From: Pseudomonadota bacterium
GTDB taxonomy: Bacteria; Pseudomonadota; Alphaproteobacteria; Sphingomonadales; Sphingomonadaceae
Length of the DNA stretch: 64,000 nucleotides
Direction: 5' to 3'
NCBI GenBank assembly: GCA_020160755.1
Contig: JAIUPN010000003.1
Location: forward strand, 186,001 to 250,000
Shown here piece after piece: positions 51,364-59,530 of this stretch. The notes below the pieces were generated by a model that was given only the letters and a program-made list of their open reading frames with translations, did no database searches and was not told the origin of the DNA. The translations under genes and the position numbers were made by a program. How positions within the stretch are numbered: position 1 is the stretch's first letter; each line of letters opens with the position of its first letter.

Positions 51364-52737
51364 TCAGTTTCCGGTCCGCGACGCGCGGTCTCGTACCGAC
51401 AGATTCTCCTGCGGCAACGGGGCGGTCTGGCCGGGGTAGACACCCGATTTCGGCTCCATCGTTGCGAGATCCCATTCGCCCTCGACGAAGGGCGCGCGCG
51501 CCTCCTTGACCTTGGGGTAGCCGCTGACTTCCTTTTCGTCATCGATCACTTCGCCGCGGCCTTCGGCGACGAAGAAGAGCACGCGGATTTCTTCGCCGTC
51601 GCGCGCCCAGGGCCGCGCGCCCGCGGTCGACAGCACCGAGGTTTCGACGTCGCGCACGGGAAGGATATTGTATCCGCCGACCGGCGCGAGCGGTGCCTTC
51701 GCGCGAATCAGTTTCGCCTTCGTCTCGCCGTATCGGCCGAACTCGGGGAGCGGCTGACCGTGGCGGTCGACCGCCAGATTGTCCTTGCCATAATATTCGA
51801 GGTCGCCGTCGCCGCCGAGCATCAGGAAGGGCAGGTCCTTGTCGGTGTCGTTGCCGCCGCGCATCACATTGCCGACCGCGGTGATCTGACCCGCCACATA
51901 ATCATGCCCGACCCATTCGAGGTTCATCAGGTTATAATGCACCGCGCGGTGCTGCGGGTTATAGATCAGATTGTTGATCATCAGCGCCTGCGCGCCGCCC
52001 TTGATCAGCGGGTTGCGCTCGACATTGTGCGCCCACAGGTTGCGGTAAAAGACGATGCCCGTGGCATTGTCGTGGATCAGCGACCCCTTGCTGTGCTCGC
52101 CCTTCGGGTGGCTCGCGTCGGCGAGTCCCTCGGCAGCAAGGTTGTTCGAAAAAGTGACATTGTGGCTCGTGCCCTTGCGCCAGTCGTCGACCGTCTTGCC
52201 GTTGAAGCGCGGTCCCGACGCCGACATATTCTCGTCGATCCCCCACATGAGCGTGCAATGGTCGACGATGACATTATGCGCCGCGACGGTCGAGAAGGTG
52301 TCGGCTTCCCACCCGCTGCGCTTAGGCTGGCCATCGACCCCGGTATAGATGCGCAGGTGGCGCATCACGACGTCATGCGTCCGTACGTCGATGCCCGTGC
52401 GGATCAGCGTGATGCCGGGGCCGGGCGCGGTCTGGCCGGCGATCGTCAGATAGGGATGTTTGATCTCGATCGTATTGCGGCCCATGTCGATCACCCCGCC
52501 GACCTCGAACACGATGATGCGCGGTCCCGGCGTCTCGATCGCGGCCTTCAGCGATCCCGGGCCATCGGGCGCGAGGGTGGTGACGCGCAGGATCTGACCG
52601 CCACGTCCGCCAGGAGTCTGCGCCGCCGGACCGACCGCGCCGGGGAAAGCGAGTGCCGCCGCATCGGCCGCCATCGCCGCGCCCGATGACAGGGAAAGCG
52701 CCAGAAAAAGCGCAGTTATCCAAGGCTTTTTGGCCAT
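51364..52737 (-). CDS. Secreted pectate lyase, PL1 family
   Basis: This 457-residue protein has a signal peptide (WITALFLALSLSSGAAMA). Its beta-helix opens AFPGAVGPAAQTPGGRGGQILRVTTLAPDGPGSLKAAIE. The substrate/calcium region VIVDHCTLMWGIDENMS and FYRNLWAHNVERNPLIKGG, with the catalytic arginine, are visible. It cleaves de-esterified pectin by beta-elimination. AGGAG lies 7 bases before the ATG at 52737. It leads the minus-strand operon with the cupin and esterase, behind operator 3. Confidence 0.92.
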   Translation of the reverse strand: MAKKPWITALFLALSLSSGAAMAADAAALAFPGAVGPAAQTPGGRGGQILRVTTLAPDGPGSLKAAIETPGPRIIVFEVGGVIDMGRNTIEIKHPYLTIAGQTAPGPGITLIRTGIDVRTHDVVMRHLRIYTGVDGQPKRSGWEADTFSTVAAHNVIVDHCTLMWGIDENMSASGPRFNGKTVDDWRKGTSHNVTFSNNLAAEGLADASHPKGEHSKGSLIHDNATGIVFYRNLWAHNVERNPLIKGGAQALMINNLIYNPQHRAVHYNLMNLEWVGHDYVAGQITAVGNVMRGGNDTDKDLPFLMLGGDGDLEYYGKDNLAVDRHGQPLPEFGRYGETKAKLIRAKAPLAPVGGYNILPVRDVETSVLSTAGARPWARDGEEIRVLFFVAEGRGEVIDDEKEVSGYPKVKEARAPFVEGEWDLATMEPKSGVYPGQTAPLPQENLSVRDRASRTGN

Positions 52738-52793
52738 CCCGTCTCTCCTCATCATTGGGGTATTGACATGTTCGTCGCAATCCGCAATCTTTC

Positions 52794-52808
52794 TGACACC
52801 GGTTACCC
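52794..52808 (+). promoter_or_regulatory. LacI-type operator 3 (pectate lyase operon side)
   Basis: TGACACCGGTTACCC, 14 of 15 bases identical to operators 1 and 2. It lies 57 bases upstream of the minus-strand pectate lyase start. On that strand it falls in the spacer after a TTGACC box. Confidence 0.7.
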
Positions 52809-52937
52809 CAATCGGTCAACGAGAAAATATTTCCAAGGGAGAGGGTCTGACCCGGTTCGCCACACAAGATGGCGGCCCGTCATTGCTCTCTGAAAAATCG
52901 ACGGATGGAGCGGTTCGCCAAATCGCTTCGTCCAGCA

Positions 52938-52952
52938 AAGTAACCGGTGTCA
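52938..52952 (-). promoter_or_regulatory. LacI-type operator 4 (second TonB receptor side)
   Basis: Read on the minus strand, TGACACCGGTTACTT. It lies 45 bases upstream of the second receptor start, 144 bases from operator 3 and in inverse orientation to it. Two sites in one divergent promoter region would allow looping by a tetrameric repressor. Confidence 0.7.
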
Positions 52953-52996
52953 TTTCTTGCGCGAGCGAGGATGCGGGGCGATAAGGGAGGATGATA

Positions 52997-55948
52997 ATGG
53001 CTATTCATGGAGCGCGGGGCGTTCGCACTTTGACCTGGCTGGCGTGCGGGGCTTCGCTTGCCGTACTGGCGGTTTCGCCGGCCTATGCACAGGACGCGGC
53101 ACAAGAGGAAGCCGGCGAGGCGGTGGCTCCCGAAGGCGAGATCGTCGTGACGGGCTTTCGTGCCTCGCTCGACGCGGCGCTCAATGCGAAGCGCGCCGAC
53201 GGCGGGATCGTCGACGTCATCAAGGCCGAAGACATCGGCAAGTTCCCCGACACCAACCTCGCCGAATCGCTTCAGCGCATTCCGGGCGTCGTGATCGATC
53301 GCGACGCGGGCGAAGGCCGCTCGATCGTCGTCCGCGGCCTTGGGCAGGATTTTACCCGCATCCGCATCAACGGGATCGAGGCGCTCGCAACGACGGGCGG
53401 CACCGACAGTTCGGGCGGCGCGAACCGCTCGCGCGGCTTCGACTTCAACGTCTTCGCCTCCGAACTCTTCAACTCGATCACCGTGCGCAAGAGCGCGTCG
53501 GCGAATGTCGACGAAGGCTCGCTCGGCGCGACGGTCGACCTGCAGGCAGCGCGCCCGTTCGATTATAACGGCCTGCGCATCGCGGGCTCGATCAAGGGGC
53601 GTTACAACGACCTCAACGAAAAGATCGATCCGCGCGCCGCGCTGCTCATCTCGAACACCTTCGCCGACGGCCGTTTCGGCGTGCTCGTGTCGGCCGCCTA
53701 TTCGAAGCGCCGCCTCAACGAAGAGGGTTTCAGTACCGTGCGCTGGGACAATGGCCCGTCGTCGCAGGGCTTCTGCGCCCCGATCGGGCTGACGTCGCAG
53801 GGCACCAACGCGACGCAGGCGACGTGCGGCCCGGCGGCGCAGGGCGTCGCCCGCCTGCCGAACACGCCAGCGAATGTCGCCGCCTATAATGCGGCGAACG
53901 ATCCCAATAATTTCCACCCCCGCCTGCCGCGTTATGGCCGCCTGACCCACGATCAGGATCGCCTCGGCGTCACGGCGTCGGTCCAGTGGGCGCCGTCGGA
54001 CAATACGACGATCACCGCCGAATTCCTCTATGCGAAGCTGAAGGCGACGCGGCAGGAAGATTTCCTCGAGGCGATTTCGTTCAGCCGCAACGCGGCGCAG
54101 GGCGGCAAACCGCAGACGAGCGTCGTCGAGGCCCAATATGACACCAACGGCGCGCTGCTCTATGGCGTGTACAACGGGGTCGACGTCCGCGCCGAATCGC
54201 GCTTCGACAAATTGTCGACGACGTTCACCCAGCCGACGCTGACGATCGAACATGCGTTCAGCGACAGCGTGCGGATCAATGCGCGCATCGGGCGCGCCGA
54301 ATCGAAATTCCGTAACCCGTTCCAGACGACGACGACGCTCGACGCGCTGAACGTCAACGGATACACGCTCGATTTCCGCGAAAGCGATCGCAAGCCGTTC
54401 ATCGGTTACGGGTTCGACCCCACCAACCCGAACGGCGCGCTCCAGCTCGTCGGCGTGCCGGTGGTAACCTCGGGTACCCAGCCCGCGACGGTGCCGAACA
54501 CCACGACGAGCGAAATCCGCATCCGGCCGCAGGGCGCGAACAACCGCAACGACGTCCTCCACGTCGACCTGGTGTGGGACATCGTTCCCGACGCGTTCAG
54601 CGTCAATATCGGCGGCGATTACAAGAAATATACGTTCGACACCTATGAATTCCGCCGCGTCAACCAGAACGACACGATCTTCGCGCCGGCGCCGGGCAGC
54701 AACCTCACGACGACGGTCGAAGGGTTCGGCAAGGGGCTCGGTATGCCCAATGGTTCGGTCACCAGCTGGGTGATCCCCGACCTGAAGGCGATCGCCGCTG
54801 CTTATGACATTTACTGCAATTGCCTGAAGAGCGGACCGGCCGGCGGGCCGGGCGACTTCACCCTGTCGTCGATCACCAACGGCAATGCGCGCGGCAACAA
54901 CCGCCGGATCGTCGAAAAGGACAAATCGGGCTTCCTGATGTTCGACTTCAAGCAGGATGTCCTCGGCATTCCGGTGCGCGGCAATTTCGGCGTGCGCTAT
55001 GTCGAAACCGACGTCACCGCGCAGGGCTATCAGGCGGCGGGCGGCGGAACGCTCGTCACGGTGGAGAACCGTTACGAAGACTGGCTGCCGTCGCTCAATC
55101 TCTCGGCGAACGTCACCGATGATTTCATCATACGCCTCGCCGCCGCGAGGGTGATGGCGCGCCCGCAGCTCGGCAATCTCAATCCGGGCGGTTCGATCAC
55201 GACGACCGGCAACCTGTCGGTCACCGTGGGCAACCCGTTCCTCCAGCCGTTCCGCGCCAACACGCTCGATGCCAGCTTCGAATGGTATCACGGCAAGGGC
55301 GCGTTCATCGGCCTCGGGCTGTTCTACAAGGATATCGGCACCTACATCCAAAGCCTGCGGAACAATATTCCGTTCAACCAGACGGGCCTGCCGCTCAACC
55401 TGTTGCCGGCCAACTTCACCGGCGACGAAATCTTCCAGGTGACGACGCCGATCAACACCAGCGGCGGCCCGCTCAAAGGGTTCGAAATCAACGTGCAACA
55501 GCCGTTCGATTTCCTGCCGGGCTTCCTGAAGCATTTCGGCATGACCGCGAACTACACGCGGGTGAAGTCGAAGATCGATTATCAGGTGTCGCCGACCAGC
55601 ACGCAGATCATCCGCGACGACCTGCTCAACCTGTCGCCCGAATCATGGAACGCGACGCTCTATTATGACGATGGCAAGTTCAGTGCGCGCGGTTCGGTGG
55701 CCTATCGTTCGGCCTATCTGCAACGCGTGCCGGGTCAGAACAACAATGACGTCGAGGGCAAGAACAGCACGCTCAACGTCGATGCGCAGCTGACCTACAA
55801 GATCAACGATGTCTTCGAACTCACGCTGGAAGGCGTGAACCTGACCGACGAATATAACGACCAGTTCATCAGCCGTGATCGCAACAGCGCGGTGGTCTAT
55901 AACCACACCGGACGCGAATTCCTCGCGGGCGTGCGGTTCAAGTTCTGA
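52997..55948 (+). CDS. TonB-dependent receptor, probably for pectin fragments
   Basis: This 983-residue receptor has a signal peptide (LACGASLAVLAVSPAYA), a TonB box region (GEIVVTGFRASLDAALNAKR) and a plug (GIVDVIKAEDIGKFPDTNLAESLQRIPGVVIDRDAGEGRSIVVRGLGQDFTRIRINGIEAL). The barrel ends GREFLAGVRFKF. The start at 52997 has GGGAGG 6 bases upstream, with the same arrangement as the first receptor. It is larger than that one, so the two probably take different fragment sizes or decorations. Confidence 0.9.
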   Translation: MAIHGARGVRTLTWLACGASLAVLAVSPAYAQDAAQEEAGEAVAPEGEIVVTGFRASLDAALNAKRADGGIVDVIKAEDIGKFPDTNLAESLQRIPGVVIDRDAGEGRSIVVRGLGQDFTRIRINGIEALATTGGTDSSGGANRSRGFDFNVFASELFNSITVRKSASANVDEGSLGATVDLQAARPFDYNGLRIAGSIKGRYNDLNEKIDPRAALLISNTFADGRFGVLVSAAYSKRRLNEEGFSTVRWDNGPSSQGFCAPIGLTSQGTNATQATCGPAAQGVARLPNTPANVAAYNAANDPNNFHPRLPRYGRLTHDQDRLGVTASVQWAPSDNTTITAEFLYAKLKATRQEDFLEAISFSRNAAQGGKPQTSVVEAQYDTNGALLYGVYNGVDVRAESRFDKLSTTFTQPTLTIEHAFSDSVRINARIGRAESKFRNPFQTTTTLDALNVNGYTLDFRESDRKPFIGYGFDPTNPNGALQLVGVPVVTSGTQPATVPNTTTSEIRIRPQGANNRNDVLHVDLVWDIVPDAFSVNIGGDYKKYTFDTYEFRRVNQNDTIFAPAPGSNLTTTVEGFGKGLGMPNGSVTSWVIPDLKAIAAAYDIYCNCLKSGPAGGPGDFTLSSITNGNARGNNRRIVEKDKSGFLMFDFKQDVLGIPVRGNFGVRYVETDVTAQGYQAAGGGTLVTVENRYEDWLPSLNLSANVTDDFIIRLAAARVMARPQLGNLNPGGSITTTGNLSVTVGNPFLQPFRANTLDASFEWYHGKGAFIGLGLFYKDIGTYIQSLRNNIPFNQTGLPLNLLPANFTGDEIFQVTTPINTSGGPLKGFEINVQQPFDFLPGFLKHFGMTANYTRVKSKIDYQVSPTSTQIIRDDLLNLSPESWNATLYYDDGKFSARGSVAYRSAYLQRVPGQNNNDVEGKNSTLNVDAQLTYKINDVFELTLEGVNLTDEYNDQFISRDRNSAVVYNHTGREFLAGVRFKF

Positions 55949-55952
55949 CCGG

Positions 55953-57152
55953 ATGACCTTCGTACCAAAGGGGGGAAGGGCGCAGCTTCTGGTTTGCGCC
56001 CTTCTTTTCTCCCCCGCCGCGACGCTTGCGGCGCCCGAACCCGAACCGCTGCTCGCCTTTGACGGCGCCGAGGGCGCTGGGCGTTTCGCTGCGGGCGGGC
56101 GCGGCGGCCGGATATTGCGTGTCACCAATCTCGACGACGACGGGCCGGGCAGCCTGCGTCACGCGGTCGAGCAGGATTTCCCGCGGATCATCGCATTCGA
56201 TGTCGCTGGCACAATCCGGCTCAGGAAGGATCTGGTGATCCGCAACCCGCGCATCACGATCAGCGGGCTCGGCGCGCCCGCAGGCGGCATCGCGCTCGCC
56301 GACCATAGCCTGATCGTCAACGCCGACGACGTCGTCATCCGCTACATTCGTTCGCGGCTCGGCAGCCAGTCGGGCGAGGAGGGCGACGCGATTTCGATCG
56401 TCGGCGGGCGGCGCATCATTCTCGACCATGTCTCGGCCAGCTGGTCGGTCGACGAAACGCTTTCGGTGTCGGCGCGCTACGACCGGACGCCGGGCATCTA
56501 CGACGTCACCGTGCAATGGTCGATCATCTCCGAATCGCTGCGCCGCGCCGGGCACAGCAAGGGCGATCATGGCTATGGCAGCCTGATCCGCGGCGGCCGA
56601 GGGTCGCGCTTTTCGTTTCACCACAATCTGTGGGCACACCATGTCCAGCGTATGCCGCGCCCCGGCAACTACACGCCGGTCGCCGACGATCCCGAAGGCC
56701 CGTTGATCGAGTTCCGGTCGAACGTCTTCTACAATTGGGGTGGCACCGCGTCGGGCTATAACGCCGACACCGACAGTGCGGCGACCTATGCCTTCATCGA
56801 CAATTGCTACATCGCCGGACCCGATACGCAGGGCGCGTTCATCTTTCGCGAGGAAAACCCGAACGCGAAGAGCTGGTTTTCGGGCAACAGCCTGAACGGC
56901 GTCATTCCCGCCGATCCATGGAGTCTCGTCAAGGGGCTGCACAATCCGCTCGCCAAGGCGCCCGACGTTGCGCCGGTGGTGCGCGATCCGGCGCCGCACG
57001 GCTGCGCGGCGGTGCTGGCGCACAGCGGGGCGTCGCAGCCGCGCGATGCGGTCGATGCGCGCGTCATCGCCGATGTCGCCGCGCGCCGCGGCCGGATCAT
57101 CGATACCGAAGAAGCGGTGGGCGGCTGGCCCGACCTGACGAAGAAGCCTTAG
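55953..57152 (+). CDS. Secreted pectate lyase, PL1 family
   Basis: This 399-residue protein has a signal peptide (LLVCALLFSPAATLA) and the same beta-helix plan as the lyase at 51364: FAAGGRGGRILRVTNLDDDGPGSLRHAVE, RIILDHVSASWSVDETLS and FSFHHNLWAHHVQRMPRPG with the catalytic arginine. It starts 4 bases after the receptor stop, so the two are coupled; surface cleavage and uptake would be made together. Confidence 0.9.
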   Translation: MTFVPKGGRAQLLVCALLFSPAATLAAPEPEPLLAFDGAEGAGRFAAGGRGGRILRVTNLDDDGPGSLRHAVEQDFPRIIAFDVAGTIRLRKDLVIRNPRITISGLGAPAGGIALADHSLIVNADDVVIRYIRSRLGSQSGEEGDAISIVGGRRIILDHVSASWSVDETLSVSARYDRTPGIYDVTVQWSIISESLRRAGHSKGDHGYGSLIRGGRGSRFSFHHNLWAHHVQRMPRPGNYTPVADDPEGPLIEFRSNVFYNWGGTASGYNADTDSAATYAFIDNCYIAGPDTQGAFIFREENPNAKSWFSGNSLNGVIPADPWSLVKGLHNPLAKAPDVAPVVRDPAPHGCAAVLAHSGASQPRDAVDARVIADVAARRGRIIDTEEAVGGWPDLTKKP

Positions 57153-57176
57153 GCCCCGGATAACCGGGTACGGGCC
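57153..57176. terminator. Possible bidirectional hairpin between the second lyase and uxaA
   Basis: TAGGCCC...GGGCCCTA frames an inner CCGG-ATAA-CCGG in the 24 bases between two converging genes. Symmetry is present, but T-runs are short, so termination is only suggested. Confidence 0.4.
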
Positions 57177-58682
57177 CTAAAGCGTCACGCCCGATTTCCA
57201 GATCGCGATATCGCGCTCTTCGTTGCGCTCGGCCTTGGTCGCCTCGCCCGAAGCGGTCGCCGCGATCAGGTCGAGCAGCGCGCCCGCGGCGGCGTCGAAA
57301 CACGCATCGAGCACCTGCCCCGCGTCGAAGTCGATCCACCCCGCCTTGCGCGCCGCGAGCGCGCTGTTCGATGCGATCTTCAGCGTCGGGGCGGGGAAGC
57401 CCAGCGGGGTGCCGCGGCCGGTGGTGAAGAGGATGATCGTCGCCCCCGCCGCGGTCAGCGCGGTCGACGAGACCGCGTCATTGCCCGGCGCCTCGAGCAG
57501 GGTCAGTCCGGGAAGCGTCGCCTCGCCGCCATAACGACGGACGTCGACGACCGGCACCTTCCCACCCTTTTGCACCGCGCCGAGCGATTTTTCCTCGAGC
57601 GTTGTGATCCCGCCCGCGATGTTGCCGGGCGAGGGGTTTTCGCTCACCGGCTCGCCGTTGCGGATGAAATAGTCCTTGAAATCCTGCACCAGCCGAACGG
57701 TTTCGTCGAAAATCCCGCGCGATACCGCACGGTCCATCAGCACCTGCTCGGCGCCGAAAATCTCCGGAATCTCGGTCAGCACGACCTTGCCGCCCGCCGC
57801 CGCGACCGCGTCGGCCATGCGCCCGACGAGCGGGTTGGCGGTCAGCCCCGACAGGCCGTCGGACCCGCCGCACTTCACGCCGAGCACCAGCGCGGACAGC
57901 GGCACTTCGCTCCGCGGCGTCGCGGTACAGGCGCCGACCAGTTCGTCGACGAGCGCGAGGCACGCCGCCTCGTCGTCCTCGACCGCCTGCGCCGACAGCG
58001 TGCGGATATGCGCGCGGCGGTCGGCCGGGATCAGGTCGAGCAGCGCGCCGAGCTGGTTGCTCTCGCACCCCAATCCGACGATCAGCACACCGCCGGCATT
58101 CGGATGCTGCGCGAGCGCGGCCAGCAGCGCGCGCGTGTGGCCAAGGTCGTCGCCAAGCTGCGAGCAGCCGAAGGGATGCTTGAACGCGTGAACGCCGTCG
58201 ACGCGCCCGGCGTGGCGCACCCCCGCGATCCGCGCAACACGCGCGGCGAGGTTGCCGACGCAGCCGACGGTCGGGAGAATCCATATCTCGTTGCGCGTGC
58301 CGACGCGTCCGTCGGGACGGACATAGCCGGAAAAGCCCGGCGCCGATGCTGCGCCGGACGACGCGTCGACCGGCTGCGCCGGGTAGCTATATTCGCCATC
58401 GCCGCCGAGCGCGGTCGCCAGATTGTGGCTATGCACATGATCGCCCGCCGCGATGTCGGCGGTCGCGGTTCCGATCGGAAAGCCATATTTGGTTACGGCC
58501 TCGCCGCGCGAGATCGGCGCGAGCGCAATCTTGTGGCCACGTCCGATGGCGACAGCGGCGCGGATGTCCGCGCCGTCGAACGGCGCGTCGCCCGCGGCCA
58601 TATCGGCAATCGCGGTCGCGACATTGTCCGCGTCGTGGACGCGGATTGCACGGTTCGTCGGATATTCGCTTGCCTTTGACAC
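57177..58682 (-). CDS. uxaA: Altronate dehydratase UxaA
   Basis: This 501-residue enzyme removes water from D-altronate to give 2-keto-3-deoxygluconate. The N-terminal SAF region (RAIRVHDADNVATAIADMAAGD ... AVTKYGFPIGTATADIAAGDHVHSHNL) is followed by the catalytic part (YVRPDGRVGTRNEIWILPTVGCVGNLA; HPFGCSQLGDDLGHTRALL; GVKCGGSDGLSGLTANPLVGRM). The start is GTG at 58682, which lies inside operator 5. It is divergent from the FAH-exuT-uxaC-reductase operon. Confidence 0.94.
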   Translation of the reverse strand: MSKASEYPTNRAIRVHDADNVATAIADMAAGDAPFDGADIRAAVAIGRGHKIALAPISRGEAVTKYGFPIGTATADIAAGDHVHSHNLATALGGDGEYSYPAQPVDASSGAASAPGFSGYVRPDGRVGTRNEIWILPTVGCVGNLAARVARIAGVRHAGRVDGVHAFKHPFGCSQLGDDLGHTRALLAALAQHPNAGGVLIVGLGCESNQLGALLDLIPADRRAHIRTLSAQAVEDDEAACLALVDELVGACTATPRSEVPLSALVLGVKCGGSDGLSGLTANPLVGRMADAVAAAGGKVVLTEIPEIFGAEQVLMDRAVSRGIFDETVRLVQDFKDYFIRNGEPVSENPSPGNIAGGITTLEEKSLGAVQKGGKVPVVDVRRYGGEATLPGLTLLEAPGNDAVSSTALTAAGATIILFTTGRGTPLGFPAPTLKIASNSALAARKAGWIDFDAGQVLDACFDAAAGALLDLIAATASGEATKAERNEERDIAIWKSGVTL

Positions 58683-58691
58683 CGGTGTCTC
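58677..58691 (+). promoter_or_regulatory. LacI-type operator 5 (uxaA / FAH-exuT operon)
   Basis: TGACACCGGTGTCTC, the most symmetric copy: TGACACC faces GGTGTCt with one mismatch. It lies 26 bases before the FAH-protein gene and contains the GTG start codon of uxaA (58682-58680), so binding would affect both divergent genes. Confidence 0.75.
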
Positions 58692-58716
58692 TTACACCGC
58701 TTTGCGGAAGAGGGAA

Positions 58717-59508
58717 ATGAGAAAGATGCTGGCGACAAGCGATCAAGAGAATGTGGCGCGCGCATTAATCGACGCGCGTGCGGGAAAGACACCGCTTACC
58801 GTCTATCCCGGTACGATGCCGCAGACGATGACCGAGGCCTATGCGATCCAGGATCGTGCGATCGCGCTCGACGGGCGCAGCGTCGGCGGATGGAAGGTCG
58901 GGCGAATCGCCGCCGAGCTCGTCGATCGCTACGGTCGGAACCGCCTGACCGGCCCGATCTTCACCGACGAAATCTTCGACGGCGCTGCCGATCCGGTGAT
59001 GCCCGTCTATGCCGACGGATTTGCCGCCGCCGAAGCCGAGGTTCTGCTCTGTTTCGGCGAGGTCGGCACGCGCGACTATGACATCGACAGTATACGCGCG
59101 TGCATCGCCGACGTCCGCACGGGCATCGAGATCGCAAGCTCGCCCTTTCCCGAAATCAATCGCCACGGCCCCGCGGTCACCGCATCGGACTATGGCAATA
59201 ACAAGGGGCTGATCCTCGGTCCCTCGCTCACCGACTGGCGCGATATCGACCTCATTCGTATGCCGGTCGAAATGGCGATCGACGGCGAGACGGTCGGCGC
59301 GGCGACGATGGAGGGCATGCTCGACGGCCCCTTTGGTTCGGCGCTGTTCCTGATCGACATATTGCGCGCGCGCGGCATCGCGATCCCGCCCGGAACCTGG
59401 GTGTCGGCAGGCGCGATCACCGGTATTCATGAAATCAGGCCCGGCCAGCGCGCCGAAGCGCTGTTCGACGGAAAAATCCGCGTCGGCTGCTCGATCAAAA
59501 GCTACTAA
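58717..59508 (+). CDS. FAH/hydratase-fold protein (2-keto-4-pentenoate hydratase-like), unknown substrate
   Basis: This 263-residue protein of the fumarylacetoacetate hydrolase superfamily, MhpD-like branch, has PGTMPQTMTEAYAIQDRAI, GGWKVGRI, EAEVLLCFGEVG and IEIASSPFPEI (acidic metal ligands), then NNKGLILGP and PPGTWVSAGAITGIHEIRPGQRAEALFDG. GGAAG lies 6 bases before the ATG at 58717; an ATG at 58726 is also possible. It is the first gene of the operon with the hexuronate transporter. Related enzymes hydrate or decarboxylate 2-keto acids; a role on a KDG-like side product is inference. Confidence 0.8.
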   Translation: MRKMLATSDQENVARALIDARAGKTPLTVYPGTMPQTMTEAYAIQDRAIALDGRSVGGWKVGRIAAELVDRYGRNRLTGPIFTDEIFDGAADPVMPVYADGFAAAEAEVLLCFGEVGTRDYDIDSIRACIADVRTGIEIASSPFPEINRHGPAVTASDYGNNKGLILGPSLTDWRDIDLIRMPVEMAIDGETVGAATMEGMLDGPFGSALFLIDILRARGIAIPPGTWVSAGAITGIHEIRPGQRAEALFDGKIRVGCSIKSY

Positions 59509-59530
59509 AGCAACATAACGGGAGAGGTTT

